DNA from: an uncultured Stenotrophomonas sp.
Lineage (GTDB): Bacteria; Pseudomonadota; Gammaproteobacteria; Xanthomonadales; Xanthomonadaceae
Length of the DNA: 61,941 bases
Assembly: GCA_913775725.1 (NCBI GenBank)
Contig: CAJYNG010000028.1
Coordinates: 1 to 61,941, forward strand
Direction: 5' to 3'
A program made the translations under genes and the position numbers. Numbering within the stretch: position 1 is the stretch's first letter; every line of letters begins with the position of its first letter. The notes beneath the pieces were generated by a model that made no database searches, had not been told where the DNA came from, and saw nothing but the letters and a program-made list of their open reading frames with translations. Below are positions 1-8,357 of this stretch, piece by piece.

Positions 1-1
1 G

Positions 2-241
2 TCGGAGTGCGGGGTGTCAGCCGCATGGGCCCGAGGCATGCCTCGGGCGGGTTGGGCAGGACGCCCAACCCCGGTCTTGCCGTGTGCGCAGGACCGCGCA
101 CACGAGCAAGCGGCTGCCAAGCCTACAGGGACGTACTTGCGGCGTCCCCGCACTCCGATACCGCCCCGCCATCCCACGGAATGCGCGCTGTTGCTGTTGC
201 TCCGGCTGTGGCTTCTGCAGGTGCAGGGTGCAACCCTGCCG
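2..241. repeat. Large variable-arm structured element (copy A) with companion module
   Basis: Positions 2-14 pair perfectly with 148-160 and enclose a multi-branched interior. Smaller hairpins are visible at about 30-50 (GCCCGAGGC/GCCTCGGGC), 51-69 (GTTGGGC/GCCCAAC) and 76-112. The 3' side of the interior (about 119-147) carries CTACAGGGACGTACTTGCGGCGT, which is also present in copy C and is a variant of the core in copies B, D, E and F. Positions 165-241 match the companion sequence next to copies E and F (GCCATCCCACGG followed by CTGTTGCTGTTGCT). No gene is visible here. Open frames through it are by-products of high GC. Confidence 0.6.
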
Positions 242-250
242 GAAAACACA

Positions 251-283
251 CATAAAAAAACAGCAGGCCGAGGCCTGCTGTTT
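251..283 (-). terminator. Rho-independent terminator after the tRNA-Arg cluster
   Basis: An 11-bp perfect stem (258-268 with 273-283, arms AAACAGCAGGC and GCCTGCTGTTT) is followed on the minus strand by a run of T (254-260 read as A on the plus strand). It lies 9 nt beyond the CCA end of the last tRNA-Arg, so it should end the tRNA transcript. Confidence 0.85.
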
Positions 284-291
284 CGGTGTAA

Positions 292-368
292 TGGTGCGCC
301 CGGAGAGATTCGAACTCCCGACCGCCTGGTTCGTAGCCAGGTACTCTATCCAACTGAGCTACGGGCGC
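292..368 (-). tRNA. tRNA-Arg (anticodon ACG), copy 3 in transcription order
   Basis: A 77-nt cloverleaf starting GCGCCCG and ending CGGGCGC-A-CCA, with CCA encoded. The anticodon stem CCTGG/CCAGG encloses loop CTACGAA, giving anticodon ACG (read as ICG). The T arm has GTTCGAATC. It is identical to the two copies at 401-477 and 536-612. This copy is last before the terminator. Confidence 0.97.
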
Positions 369-400
369 CAATTACATAAACTTGTTGTGCTGACTGTGTA

Positions 401-477
401 TGGTGCGCCCGGAGAGATTCGAACTCCCGACCGCCTGGTTCGTAGCCAGGTACTCTATCCAACTGAGCTACGGGCGC
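401..477 (-). tRNA. tRNA-Arg (anticodon ACG), copy 2
   Basis: Identical 77-nt gene to its neighbours, with CCA encoded and loop CTACGAA giving anticodon ACG. The spacers of 32 and 58 bp on either side are unrelated to each other. This indicates tandem duplication of the tRNA alone, with a single shared transcript. Confidence 0.97.
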
Positions 478-535
478 GCGGTACACAATCAAATTTTAAA
501 ACAATTCCAGCGGCGGATGCTGAAAACCTGTCGAG

Positions 536-612
536 TGGTGCGCCCGGAGAGATTCGAACTCCCGACCGCCTGGTTCGTAGCCAGGTACTCTATCCAACTG
601 AGCTACGGGCGC
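536..612 (-). tRNA. tRNA-Arg (anticodon ACG), copy 1
   Basis: First tRNA of the cluster in transcription order, 77 nt, sequence identical to the other two. Its first 10 nucleotides (603-612) are also the last codons of the upstream hydrolase gene, whose TAG stop is formed by tRNA positions 8-10. The tRNAs are therefore probably at least partly co-transcribed with the thiD-hydrolase genes. Confidence 0.97.
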
Positions 613-1529
613 CCTGCGACAGGAGCGGAATTATGCGGATGTCGGCGCGGACCGTCAACAGTTTTGTGAAAATTTTCATCCAACTGAATGAAAAAGCTGT
701 CAGCTACGGCCTCCGGCGCCTTCAGCCACGCGAAATGATCGGCGCGCGTGCCCAGTTCCTGCGCGGACAGCACGCGCAGCTGCGCGTCCACATTCGGCAG
801 CTTCGCCAGCAGCGTCTGCATCGATCCGGTGGGTGCCAACCAGTCGTGCTCCATCAGCACGGCCTGTGCGCTGCCATGCACGCGCGCCATCTGCGCATCG
901 AGGTCTTCGTCCATGCCGGCAGCGGCGTAGTGGTTGTTCAGGCCCACGCGTGCCCAGTCGGCAATCAGTCCGCGCGCTTCGGTGCCACCAAAGCCGAGGC
1001 GACGGCCATGCAGCACGCCCTGGCGCTGCGCAATCCACGGCAGGAAGCGGTAGACCAGTGGCAGCAACCAGCCACGCGGTGGCGGGAACCCGCGCCAGAA
1101 CGGTGAGCCACTGGCGGCCAGCCACAGCCGGTTGAAGTAGTGCGGGTTGCGGCCGGCATGCACGCAGGCCAGCTGCCCACCGAGGCTATGTCCACCGATG
1201 ACCCGGGGCAGGGCACCGGCGGCGGCGTCCGCTGCGGCCAGTACGGCCTGGCTGCCCGGCAGATCCTGATCGAGTATCTCGCGATAGCCCCAATCCTGTG
1301 TACGTGACGGACGCAGCGAACTGCTGCCGTTGCCGCGCCACTCGTGCAGGTAGACCGCCACGCCCTTCGCCGCCAGCGCCAATGCCAGTGGCAGGTAGTG
1401 GCGCGCGGCCACGCCCAGTGCCGGCAGCCACAGCAGGCGCGCGATGGGCTGTGCAGGCACGCAGGCGATCACTTCGTAGCGATGGCCATCGTCGCACTGC
1501 ACGGCGAGGACGCTCGGCGTCAGGCTCAT
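603..1529 (-). CDS. Alpha/beta hydrolase family protein
   Basis: A 308-residue predicted cytoplasmic hydrolase. The nucleophile elbow GGHSLGGQ marks the catalytic Ser in the middle of the protein. An HEWRGNG motif before it resembles the oxyanion-side segment of serine-aminopeptidase-type lipases, and the late HF of RADHFAW could supply the catalytic His. The substrate cannot be told. The ATG at 1529 was chosen because it overlaps the thiD stop in an ATGA junction, so the two are translationally coupled. The longer frame upstream only reads into thiD. Oddity: the stop codon lies inside tRNA-Arg copy 1, so the C-terminal tail GRP is encoded by tRNA sequence. Confidence 0.8.
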   Translation of the reverse strand: MSLTPSVLAVQCDDGHRYEVIACVPAQPIARLLWLPALGVAARHYLPLALALAAKGVAVYLHEWRGNGSSSLRPSRTQDWGYREILDQDLPGSQAVLAAADAAAGALPRVIGGHSLGGQLACVHAGRNPHYFNRLWLAASGSPFWRGFPPPRGWLLPLVYRFLPWIAQRQGVLHGRRLGFGGTEARGLIADWARVGLNNHYAAAGMDEDLDAQMARVHGSAQAVLMEHDWLAPTGSMQTLLAKLPNVDAQLRVLSAQELGTRADHFAWLKAPEAVADSFFIQLDENFHKTVDGPRRHPHNSAPVAGRP

Positions 1530-2335
1530 GCGTGTGGTGCCGCGCCGAAGTGATCCAGCACCAGCACCTCGCTGCGGCCGGGGGCATAGCCCTGCTGCAG
1601 GCCGCGCGCAACGTAGTCGATACCGGCTTCGCAGGCATTGGCCAGGCTCAGGCCGTTGCACAGCTGCGCGGCGATGGCCGAGGCCAGCGTGCAGCCGGTG
1701 CCATGTGCGTCCAGCGGCAGGCGGGCGTGGATGAATTCTTCGCTGCTGACGCCGTCGAAGTAACGATCGATCACGCGATTGCCCTCATGCAGGTGGCCGC
1801 CCTTCAGCAGCACGGCGCCGGCACCGAGGTCGAGCAGGGTGGAGGCCGCCTGTTCGGCGTCATCGCCGTTGCCGATCTTCCGGCCGATCAGGAGTTCTGC
1901 TTCCGGCGTATTGGGCGTAACCAGCGTCGCCAGCGGCAGCAGGCGCTTACGCATGGCCTTGAGCGCACTTTTCTCCAGCAGGCGTGCGCCGCTGGTGGCG
2001 ACCATCACCGGGTCCAGCACCACGTGTGGTGGGCGGTGCTTTTCGAGTGCGTCGGCGACGGCATGGATCACCTCGGCGTTGGCCAGCATGCCGAGTTTCA
2101 CGGCATGGATATCGAAGTCATCGAAGCAGGCTTCGATCTGCGCCTGCAGGAATGCGATCGGTGGCACATGCACGGCGGTGACGCCACGGGTGTTCTGTGC
2201 GGTCAGTGCGGCGAACACGGCCAGGCCATGCACGCGGTGCGCGGCGAAGGCCTTGAGATCGGCGGGGACGCCAGCGCCGCCGCCGGAGTCGGAGCCGGCG
2301 ATGGTGAGGGCGGAAACGGGAGTGGTCGGGCTCAT
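1526..2335 (-). CDS. thiD: Hydroxymethylpyrimidine/phosphomethylpyrimidine kinase
   Basis: Phosphorylates HMP and then HMP-P to make the pyrimidine half of thiamine. It is 269 residues, the usual family length. The N-terminal [12 protein letters not shown] motif (residues 11-22) binds the pyrimidine, and [10 protein letters not shown] (from about residue 211) is the anion-hole/catalytic GTGC motif of the ribokinase-like fold. It is followed directly (ATGA overlap) by the hydrolase gene. No other thiamine gene is nearby and no TPP riboswitch is recognisable in the roughly 100 bp upstream, which instead holds a GGGGTC-type hairpin. Confidence 0.95.
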   Translation of the reverse strand: MSPTTPVSALTIAGSDSGGGAGVPADLKAFAAHRVHGLAVFAALTAQNTRGVTAVHVPPIAFLQAQIEACFDDFDIHAVKLGMLANAEVIHAVADALEKHRPPHVVLDPVMVATSGARLLEKSALKAMRKRLLPLATLVTPNTPEAELLIGRKIGNGDDAEQAASTLLDLGAGAVLLKGGHLHEGNRVIDRYFDGVSSEEFIHARLPLDAHGTGCTLASAIAAQLCNGLSLANACEAGIDYVARGLQQGYAPGRSEVLVLDHFGAAPHA

Positions 2336-2388
2336 CCAGCGATTGTGCCGTGGTCACCGTAAAGGCGGTAGCGTCGCTGCCGGTAGAT

Positions 2389-2431
2389 GGGGGTCAGATC
2401 CCTTTCCCGCAGGAAAAGGGATCTGACCCCC
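2389..2431. repeat. GGGGTC-type intergenic hairpin, copy 1
   Basis: Inverted repeat with arms GGGGGTCAGATCCCTTTCC (2389-2407) and its complement with one extra A (2412-2431). The same hairpin with small changes recurs at 25094-25134, 52788-52826 and 52836-52874. It lies between two same-strand genes, just downstream of the DUF1275 gene, where it may also act as a terminator-like 3' structure. Confidence 0.8.
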
Positions 2432-2443
2432 AGGGCGCGGTTC

Positions 2444-3112
2444 TCAATGCCGCCAACGCGCCCACTGCTGGTACAGCACATAGCCCAGCCCGGTCAGGCC
2501 GGTCAGCAGGGCGGGGGCGAGCAGGGCGTCGTACTGCCAGCGCATGAACAGCCAGGCGCCGGTGATGCCGCCGGCGAGGAAGCCGCTGATGATCAGGCCG
2601 CTGAGGGTCAGCCGTCGGACCTGCAGCGGCAGCCCACGCAGCAGGTGGCCCAGGCCGATGCCGAGATCGGTGAACATGCCGCTGAGGTGGGTGGTGCGCA
2701 CCACCGCGCCACTGAAGGTGGTGGCCATCGCGTTCTGCAGGCCGCAGGCCATGGCGGCGGCCAGTGCGCCCCAGATCTGGTGCTGTTCGAACAGCGGAAT
2801 GGCTACCAGCAGCAGCGCCGATTCCAGTGCCAGCGCCACGCCGTAGCGGCGGCCCAGCTGCAGGGCGCTGTCCTGGATCAACAGGCCGCTGAGCATCGCG
2901 CCCAGCGAGAACGCGATCAGCAGTCCCCACAGGTGGCCGACCGCACGCCAGTCACCCTGGGCCAGCGCCATGCCGAGCTGGCTGGTGCTGCCGGTCATGT
3001 GGCTGACGGCCTGGTGCTCGAAACCGAGGAAGCCGACCACGTTGACCATGCCGGCCACGCACGAGAGCGCGACCGCGCCGATCCAGACCCAGGTGGGCAG
3101 GCGTATTCCCAT
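2444..3112 (-). CDS. DUF1275 (YoaK-type) integral membrane protein
   Basis: A 222-residue polytopic inner-membrane protein with about six hydrophobic segments. The segment HMTGSTSQLGMAL near the N terminus and the GLQNAMATTFSGAVVRTTHLSG stretch in the middle (quoted here as the pattern GLQNAMA...VVRTTHLSG) are the family hallmarks, with paired polar TG/TS and RTTH motifs within membrane regions. DUF1275 members are suspected transporters, but their substrate is not established. It lies 12 bp before the lipoprotein gene on the same strand, so the two may share a transcript. Confidence 0.85.
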   Translation of the reverse strand: MGIRLPTWVWIGAVALSCVAGMVNVVGFLGFEHQAVSHMTGSTSQLGMALAQGDWRAVGHLWGLLIAFSLGAMLSGLLIQDSALQLGRRYGVALALESALLLVAIPLFEQHQIWGALAAAMACGLQNAMATTFSGAVVRTTHLSGMFTDLGIGLGHLLRGLPLQVRRLTLSGLIISGFLAGGITGAWLFMRWQYDALLAPALLTGLTGLGYVLYQQWARWRH

Positions 3113-3124
3113 CGGCGGGGCCCC

Positions 3125-3631
3125 TCAGGGCCCGCCGAAGCCGCCGTTGAACTGCAGCTCGCTGAAGGTGTTGCTGGCCGGGTCGAACACCGCGCCCCAG
3201 AACTGTGCGCCGCCATCGCAGACGCGGATCGCTTCCCGTGCCGGATTGATGCCGCTGTTGTCGGGCAGGTGGAAGGCGTTGATGTAGATCAGCCGCTTGC
3301 CGGCGCTTTCGATGCCGACGTACTGGCGGTCGAAGTCCAGCACCTTCGGCACCTGTGCTTCCAGCGAGGACAGCTGCGCTTCCAGCTGGTCGATCTGCTG
3401 CCGGCTGGGCGCCCAGTAGCCGCTGACCCGCCCGGCCTCGCGGCCGGGGCTGGCGCGCGAGCAGGTGTCGAGCACCTGCGCGGCGATGATCGGGCGGGTG
3501 ACCACCCATGACTGGCCGGTACGCTCGGCGGTCGGCACGCTGGCCGGGCCGCGCGTGGTGGTGCAGGCGCCGAGCACGGCTGCGAGGGTGATCGCAGCCG
3601 TGGGCAGCAGCAGGCGGGTGCAGCGGTTCAC
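3125..3631 (-). CDS. Predicted lipoprotein, function unknown
   Basis: A 168-residue protein with an N-terminal signal peptide ending in the lipobox LGAC, so it is probably lipid-anchored in the envelope. After the anchor come a TTTRGPASVP linker, a short coiled-coil-like stretch (QQIDQLEAQLSSLEAQ) and a C-terminal domain with FNGGFGGP at the end. I do not recognise the family. The GTG start at 3631 overlaps the phoH stop as GTGA, indicating translational coupling to the PIN-PhoH gene. The longer in-frame extension upstream is only a shadow of phoH. Confidence 0.7.
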   Translation of the reverse strand: MNRCTRLLLPTAAITLAAVLGACTTTRGPASVPTAERTGQSWVVTRPIIAAQVLDTCSRASPGREAGRVSGYWAPSRQQIDQLEAQLSSLEAQVPKVLDFDRQYVGIESAGKRLIYINAFHLPDNSGINPAREAIRVCDGGAQFWGAVFDPASNTFSELQFNGGFGGP

Positions 3632-5028
3632 AACACCTCCGAAGCGTAATCGGCCAGGCGCGAGCGCTCGCCACGGCGCAGGGTGATGTGTGCGCTGTGC
3701 GGCCAGTTCTTGAAGCGATCCACCGCGTAGGTCAGGCCCGAGGTGGTCTCGGTCAGGTACGGCGTGTCGATCTGCTCGACGTTGCCCAGGCAGACGATCT
3801 TGGTGCCGGGTCCAGCACGGGTGATCAGCGTCTTCATCTGTTTGGGCGTGAGGTTCTGCGCCTCGTCCAGGATCAGGTAGCGCGACAGGAAGGTGCGGCC
3901 GCGCATGAAGTTCATCGAGCGGATCTTGATGCGGCTGGCCAGCAGGTCGTTGGTGGCCTGGCGGCCCCAGGTGCCGCCTTCCTGATTGTGCGTGAGCACT
4001 TCCAGGTTGTCGGTCAGCGCGCCCATCCACGGCGTCATCTTCTCTTCCTCGGTGCCGGGCAGGAAACCGATGTCCTCGCCGACACTGACCGTGGCGCGGG
4101 TCATGATGATCTCGCGGTAGCGCTGCTGGTCCATCGTCTGCGCCAGGCCGGCAGCCAGCGCCAGCAGGGTCTTGCCGGTGCCGGCGGTGCCCAGCAGCGT
4201 GACGAAGTCGATCTCCGGGTCCATCAGTGCATTGAGCGCGAAGTTCTGCTCACGGTTGCGTGCGCTGATGCCCCATACGGCGTGACTGCCGTGGCGGAAA
4301 TCATCCACCAGCGACAGCACCACCTTGCCATCGCCGACCACGCGGCTGACACGCAGTTCGACCTCGTCTTCGCCGGGCAGGTAGACGTACTGGTTCGGGT
4401 ACCACTCCTCGCCATCCTGCGCGAGGATTTCGTAATGCGTGCGGCCCTTGTCGCTCCAGCTGCGCAGGTCGTCGCCGTGGCGCTTCCAGAAGTCTTCCGG
4501 CAGCTCGGTGGCGCCGGTGTAGAGCAGGCTGAAATCGTCCAGCGCACGGTCGTTCTCGTAGTCTTCGGACACGATGCCGGCGATGGCGGCCTTGATCCGC
4601 AGGTTGATGTCCTTGGAAACGAACACCACGGGCAGGTCCGGGGTTTCTTCCTTCAGCGCCAGGATCGCGCCGAGGATGGCATTGTCGGGAATGACCTTGC
4701 CAAAGCTCTTGCCCGCGTCGAAATGGCTGGTCTGGAAGCGCAGCTTGCCGGCGCTCTGCTTGCCGCGCAGCTGCAGGCCATTGGGGCGCTGCAGCGGAAT
4801 GCCGTCGGCCAGGTTGTCCAGGCCGGATTCCTGCACCAGCTCATTGAGGAAGCGGCTCACCTGGCGGGCGTTGCGGCTCGCCTCGGAAGTGCCCTTCTTG
4901 CCGTTGTCCAGCTCCTCGATCACCTGCATGGGCAGGTAGACGTCGTGCTCCTCGAATTTGAACAGCGCGGTGGGATCGTGCATCAGCACGTTGGTATCCA
5001 GCACGTAGATGCGCTTGCCTCGGGTCAT
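3628..5028 (-). CDS. PhoH family protein with N-terminal PIN domain
   Basis: A 466-residue two-domain protein. An N-terminal PIN ribonuclease-like domain (VLDTNVLMHDP with acidic residues, then EELD around residue 45) is joined to a C-terminal PhoH ATPase with Walker A GTAGTGKT near residue 280 and Walker B LILDEAQN near residue 385. PIN-PhoH (PhoH2-type) proteins are linked to RNA cleavage/unwinding in other bacteria. The ATG at 5028 has AGGAA six bases upstream. A longer frame to 5097 lacks support. It is coupled to the downstream lipoprotein by GTGA. Confidence 0.9.
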   Translation of the reverse strand: MTRGKRIYVLDTNVLMHDPTALFKFEEHDVYLPMQVIEELDNGKKGTSEASRNARQVSRFLNELVQESGLDNLADGIPLQRPNGLQLRGKQSAGKLRFQTSHFDAGKSFGKVIPDNAILGAILALKEETPDLPVVFVSKDINLRIKAAIAGIVSEDYENDRALDDFSLLYTGATELPEDFWKRHGDDLRSWSDKGRTHYEILAQDGEEWYPNQYVYLPGEDEVELRVSRVVGDGKVVLSLVDDFRHGSHAVWGISARNREQNFALNALMDPEIDFVTLLGTAGTGKTLLALAAGLAQTMDQQRYREIIMTRATVSVGEDIGFLPGTEEEKMTPWMGALTDNLEVLTHNQEGGTWGRQATNDLLASRIKIRSMNFMRGRTFLSRYLILDEAQNLTPKQMKTLITRAGPGTKIVCLGNVEQIDTPYLTETTSGLTYAVDRFKNWPHSAHITLRRGERSRLADYASEVL

Positions 5029-5112
5029 CGTCGATTCCTGGTTACGGACAGGGAAAAACCACCACGGCCTGCTGCGGGGCAGGGTGATGGCAGACACAGT
5101 AGGCAGTGGGAC

Positions 5113-5592
5113 TCACTTGGACTGGGAGGCCTTCAGTTCGGCGAGAACGGCATCGGCATGGCCGGCAACCTTGACCTTGCGCCAGGACTGCACGATGCGG
5201 CTGTCGGGGGAAATCAGGAAGGTGCTGCGTTCGATGCCACGTACCTGCTTGCCGTACATGTTCTTCATCTTGATCACGTCGAAGGCGCTGCACAGCGCTT
5301 CGTCGCCATCGCTGACCAGCGGGAAGGTGAAGCCCTGCTTGGCACAGAAGTTGTCGTGCGACTTCACCGAGTCGCGCGAGACACCGAGTACCACCGCGCC
5401 TGCCTTCTTGAACTTTGGCAGCAGCGCGTTGAAGTCGATGCCTTCGGTGGTGCAGCCGGGGGTGCTGTCCTTGGGATAGAAGTACAGCACCAGCCAGTGG
5501 CCGGCGTAATCGCCGAGAGTGGCCTGTTCGCCACCGGACAGTGCCAGCGGCAGGGAGAGGGTGGTGCTGTCCAGGGTATCGCCGTTGTTCAT
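5113..5592 (-). CDS. bcp: Thioredoxin-dependent peroxiredoxin, BCP/PrxQ family
   Basis: Reduces peroxides in the cytoplasm. At 159 residues it is the normal BCP length. The peroxidatic Cys is in STPGCTTE (residue 47) and FYPKDSTPG is the family signature. E. coli BCP has its resolving Cys five residues later, but this protein has Gly-Ile-Asp there. Two other Cys are present (in NFCAKQ and ALCSAF), one of which could act, or it may be a 1-Cys type. The ATG at 5592 has AAGGAC just upstream. It lies upstream of the PIN-PhoH gene on the same strand, with an 84-bp gap. Confidence 0.93.
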   Translation of the reverse strand: MNNGDTLDSTTLSLPLALSGGEQATLGDYAGHWLVLYFYPKDSTPGCTTEGIDFNALLPKFKKAGAVVLGVSRDSVKSHDNFCAKQGFTFPLVSDGDEALCSAFDVIKMKNMYGKQVRGIERSTFLISPDSRIVQSWRKVKVAGHADAVLAELKASQSK

Positions 5593-5671
5593 GAGGTCCT
5601 TCTGTCGAGCCTGGGTTCTTTCTACGACAATTGCATGAAACGCCACGCGCCCGTGAGAGGCGCGCGAAGAA

Positions 5672-6232
5672 TCAGAATTTCATCGGGTCCATGATCGCGT
5701 CCAGGTTCAGGTGGTCGCAGAATTCAAGGAAATCGTCGCGCAGCGCGGCGATGTGCATGTTGGCCGGCACGCCGATGGTGACCTGCGCGCTGAACATCTC
5801 CGCACCGGTCTGCATGGCGCGGTAGCGCGTGCTCTGCAGGTTCTCGATGGTGATGCCCTGGCGGTCGAAGAAATCGGCCAGCTGGAACAGGATGCCCGGC
5901 TTGTCGGCGGCGATCACTTCGACGATGTACGGCAGCAGGTTGGACTGCGCCTGTTTGGCCGCGGTGCGGTACCAGACCAGCTTCAGGCCTTCCTCGCGCT
6001 CCAACCGGGTCAGCATCGCCTCCAGTTTGGCCACCGAGTCCCACGAGCCGGTAGCCAGGGCGGTGACCGAGACATCGCGGCCGACCGTGGCCAGGCGTGC
6101 GTCCACCAGATTGCAGCCGCTGTCGGCGATGCGGCGGGTCACGGACAGCAGGGGGGACTCCGGATGCGTCGTGTAGGCGTTGATCAGGAGGTGGTTTTCG
6201 CTCGGCGCGGGGCGCGGGGTGGTGTCGGTCAA
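5672..6232 (-). CDS. GcvR-type ACT-domain regulatory protein
   Basis: About 186 residues with two ACT-like domains. The first begins LLINAYTTHPESPLL and the second VEVIAADKPGILFQLADFF. This matches the glycine cleavage system transcriptional repressor GcvR family, which acts by binding the activator GcvA. Start choice: no ATG lies in the conserved region, and the TTG at 6232 (giving an N terminus TDTTPRPAPSENH) fits the family length. The only in-frame ATG (6334) would add a tail running into the dapA promoter region. It is divergent from dapA, the same gcvR/dapA/bcp neighbourhood as in enterics. Confidence 0.8.
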   Translation of the reverse strand: MTDTTPRPAPSENHLLINAYTTHPESPLLSVTRRIADSGCNLVDARLATVGRDVSVTALATGSWDSVAKLEAMLTRLEREEGLKLVWYRTAAKQAQSNLLPYIVEVIAADKPGILFQLADFFDRQGITIENLQSTRYRAMQTGAEMFSAQVTIGVPANMHIAALRDDFLEFCDHLNLDAIMDPMKF

Positions 6233-6396
6233 GGCGATTCCGGGTAATGCATGCGTTAGTCTGAATGCCCGCCAGAGGCGGGGATCCACCGGTGTCCAGC
6301 ATACTTGCCCGTGCTTTCGCGCCGCAAGTAACATTCAGGTCAGCCCCGGCCTTTCGTGGCGGGCGTTTTCCCTTCCCAGCCAAGAGCAGCACGTCC

Positions 6397-7290
6397 TTGT
6401 CCCTTTCCGGCCTCATCACCGCGCTGGCGACCCCGTTCCGGGCCGACGGCGCCCTCGATCCCGACGGTTGGCAGCGCTTGCTGCACCTGCAACTGGAAGG
6501 TGGCGTCCATGGCGTTGTCGTTGCCGGCTCGACCGGTGAAGCGGCAACCCTCACCGATGCCGAATACGATCAGCTGCTGGCCAGCGCGGTCGAGCGCATC
6601 GGTGGCCGCATCCCGGTCATGGCCGGCACCGGCCTGTCCGGTACCGCCAGAACCATTGAACAGACCCGCCGTGCCGCCGCGCTCGGTGCCAGCCATGCGC
6701 TGGTGGTCACCCCGCCGTACGTACGGCCGACCCAGGCCGGCCTGATCGCCCACTACCGCGCGGTCGCCGACCAGGGCGGGTTGCCGGTCGTGCTGTACAA
6801 CGTGCCCGGCCGTACTGGTTGCGACATGCAGCCGGAGACCGTAGCCGAACTGGCCAGCCACCCCAACATCGTCGGCATCAAGGAGGCGGTGGCCGACACC
6901 GGCCGGGTGCAGGCGCTGCTCGCCCTGCGCAGCCCGCAGTTCGCCGTGCTCAGCGGCGACGACGGTACGGCCGCGCGTTCGATCCGGGCCGGTATCGACG
7001 GCCTGATCTCGGTCGGCTCCAACGTGCTGCCCGGCGCCTACCGCCGGATGTGCGAGCTAGCCGCGGCCCATGACCACGAAGCCACCGAGTCCTGGGATGC
7101 GCGCCTGCAGCCGTTCCATGAGTTCTGCGGCGTTGAACCGAACCCGATCCCGGTCAAGGCGCTGCTGCGCCGTATCGGCATCGGCCACGACCTGCGCCTG
7201 CCGCTGCTGCCCCTGTCGGCGCCGCATCATCCGGCGGCCGACCACCTTGCCGGCGACATCGCCGCCCTCGAAGCCCTTTCCAGCCACTGA
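6397..7290 (+). CDS. dapA: 4-hydroxy-tetrahydrodipicolinate synthase
   Basis: Condenses pyruvate with aspartate semialdehyde, the first step of the lysine/DAP branch. It is 297 residues from the TTG at 6397, the normal family length. The open frame extends upstream but without homologous features. Catalytic residues are visible: GSTGE at 44-48, Tyr134 within YNVPGRTG and the Schiff-base Lys162 within GIKEA. The family usually reads GTTGE, so the Ser in place of the first Thr is a common variant. The BamC-like lipoprotein gene follows after 32 bp, mirroring the dapA-bamC (nlpB) pair of E. coli. Confidence 0.95.
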   Translation: MSLSGLITALATPFRADGALDPDGWQRLLHLQLEGGVHGVVVAGSTGEAATLTDAEYDQLLASAVERIGGRIPVMAGTGLSGTARTIEQTRRAAALGASHALVVTPPYVRPTQAGLIAHYRAVADQGGLPVVLYNVPGRTGCDMQPETVAELASHPNIVGIKEAVADTGRVQALLALRSPQFAVLSGDDGTAARSIRAGIDGLISVGSNVLPGAYRRMCELAAAHDHEATESWDARLQPFHEFCGVEPNPIPVKALLRRIGIGHDLRLPLLPLSAPHHPAADHLAGDIAALEALSSH

Positions 7291-7322
7291 CCTTCCGTCT
7301 TGGTCTGACCCAGGAGATTCAC

Positions 7323-7838
7323 ATGCGTCAATCCGTATCCACCGTCCGCGTGCTGTCCTACGCCCTGCTTGCGGTGGCCGTTGCCGCCGGCACCACCGGC
7401 TGCTTCAAGCGTGGCGTCAAGGGCGACTACGCCCTGGCCCCGGAAATGCGTCCGCTGGAAGTGCCGCCGGACCTGAACCTGCCGACCACCACCGGTGACA
7501 ACAAGGTGCCGACGCTGGCATCGGCGACCAAGCCGGCAGCCCCGGTGGCTGCGGCCCCGGCGGTGGGCAACACCGGTTTCACCATCGCCGGTGGCAAGGA
7601 CGAGGCTTTCGCCAAGGTCGGCACCGCGCTGGAAGGCGTGGAAGGCGTGACCATCGCCAGCCGCGCGCAGCTGCTGGGCTCGTATGACGTGGCCTACGAA
7701 GGCAGCAACTTCCTGGTCCGCGTGGTCGCCGTCGATGCTGGCGCCTACATTTCCGCGGTCGATCCGCGTGGCCTGCCGGCCACTGCCGAAGCGCCGGTGA
7801 AGCTGATCGCCGCGCTGAAGGCGAAGCTGGCCCAGTAA
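7323..7838 (+). CDS. BamC/NlpB-like outer-membrane lipoprotein
   Basis: A 171-residue protein with a signal peptide ending at the lipobox TTGC. The N-terminal mature region contains VPPDLNLP, a motif typical of the unstructured BamC N terminus that contacts BamD. A single small alpha/beta domain follows (about residues 85-165) instead of the two helix-grip domains of E. coli BamC, so this is a short form. Its place right after dapA supports the assignment. Its role in outer-membrane protein assembly is inferred, not shown. Confidence 0.75.
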   Translation: MRQSVSTVRVLSYALLAVAVAAGTTGCFKRGVKGDYALAPEMRPLEVPPDLNLPTTTGDNKVPTLASATKPAAPVAAAPAVGNTGFTIAGGKDEAFAKVGTALEGVEGVTIASRAQLLGSYDVAYEGSNFLVRVVAVDAGAYISAVDPRGLPATAEAPVKLIAALKAKLAQ

Positions 7839-7880
7839 GGGCCGGTCGGGTGGGTGCGGCCCAGATCCGCACCTGCCCGG

Positions 7881-7934
7881 GTAGAGGCCGACCTTGGTCG
7901 GCGCTTCTGTGCCAACCAAGGTTGGCACCTGCCG
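7881..7934. repeat. SMAG-type GTAG repeat, dimer
   Basis: GTAG followed by a GCCGACC/GGTCGGC hairpin, then a second inverted hairpin GTGCCAACC/GGTTGGCAC. A degenerate third unit trails to about 7975. GTAG-headed REP-like repeats of this form are known as SMAG in S. maltophilia. Confidence 0.8.
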
Positions 7935-7986
7935 GATCGCAAGGTTGGCATACCGGATCTTGCGGTTGGCGTTTACCGGAAAACAG

Positions 7987-8012
7987 AAAAGGGCGCCCGG
8001 GGGCGCCCTTTT
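7987..8012. terminator. Bidirectional terminator between the lipoprotein gene and fdxA
   Basis: Perfect 11-bp arms AAAAGGGCGCC (7987-7997) and GGCGCCCTTTT (8002-8012) give a U-tract on either strand. The genes on both sides converge on it. Confidence 0.85.
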
Positions 8013-8033
8013 CGTTGCCGCCGTGGGCGCTTC

Positions 8034-8357
8034 TCAGCGCTCCAGCAGCTTCAGCTTGTCCGGCTTGCCGTCCCATTCGCCGGCGTCGGCGGGCGGGTCC
8101 TTGCGCACGGTCAGCACCGGCCACTCCTTCGCCAGCTCGGCGTTGAGGGCGACGAAGCTTTCCTGGCCGGCAGGAACATCGTCCTCGGGGAAAATCGCGT
8201 TGACCGGGCACTCCGGTTCGCAGAGGGTGCAGTCGATGCACTCATCCGGGTCGATCACCAGGAAGTTCGGGCCTTCGTGGAAGCAATCCACGGGGCACAC
8301 TTCCACGCAATCGGTGTGTTTGCACTTGATGCAGTTTTCGGTGACGACAAAGGGCAT
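8034..8357 (-). CDS. fdxA: FdxA-type seven-iron ferredoxin (3Fe-4S + 4Fe-4S)
   Basis: A 107-residue cytoplasmic electron carrier. The N-terminal cluster motif is [14 protein letters not shown] and the second is [12 protein letters not shown], the spacing of Azotobacter-type 7Fe ferredoxin I. The C-terminal extension of about 50 residues (from AIFPEDDVP) is standard for this class. It is a single gene with a terminator just beyond its 3' end. The electron partner cannot be deduced from the context. Confidence 0.93.
   Translation of the reverse strand: MPFVVTENCIKCKHTDCVEVCPVDCFHEGPNFLVIDPDECIDCTLCEPECPVNAIFPEDDVPAGQESFVALNAELAKEWPVLTVRKDPPADAGEWDGKPDKLKLLER

Noticed and set aside
292-612. Regularly spaced identical 77-bp units resembling a repeat array or CRISPR
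   Set aside because: The units fold as complete tRNA-Arg genes with CCA. Spacers are of unequal length and unrelated to a spacer/repeat pattern.
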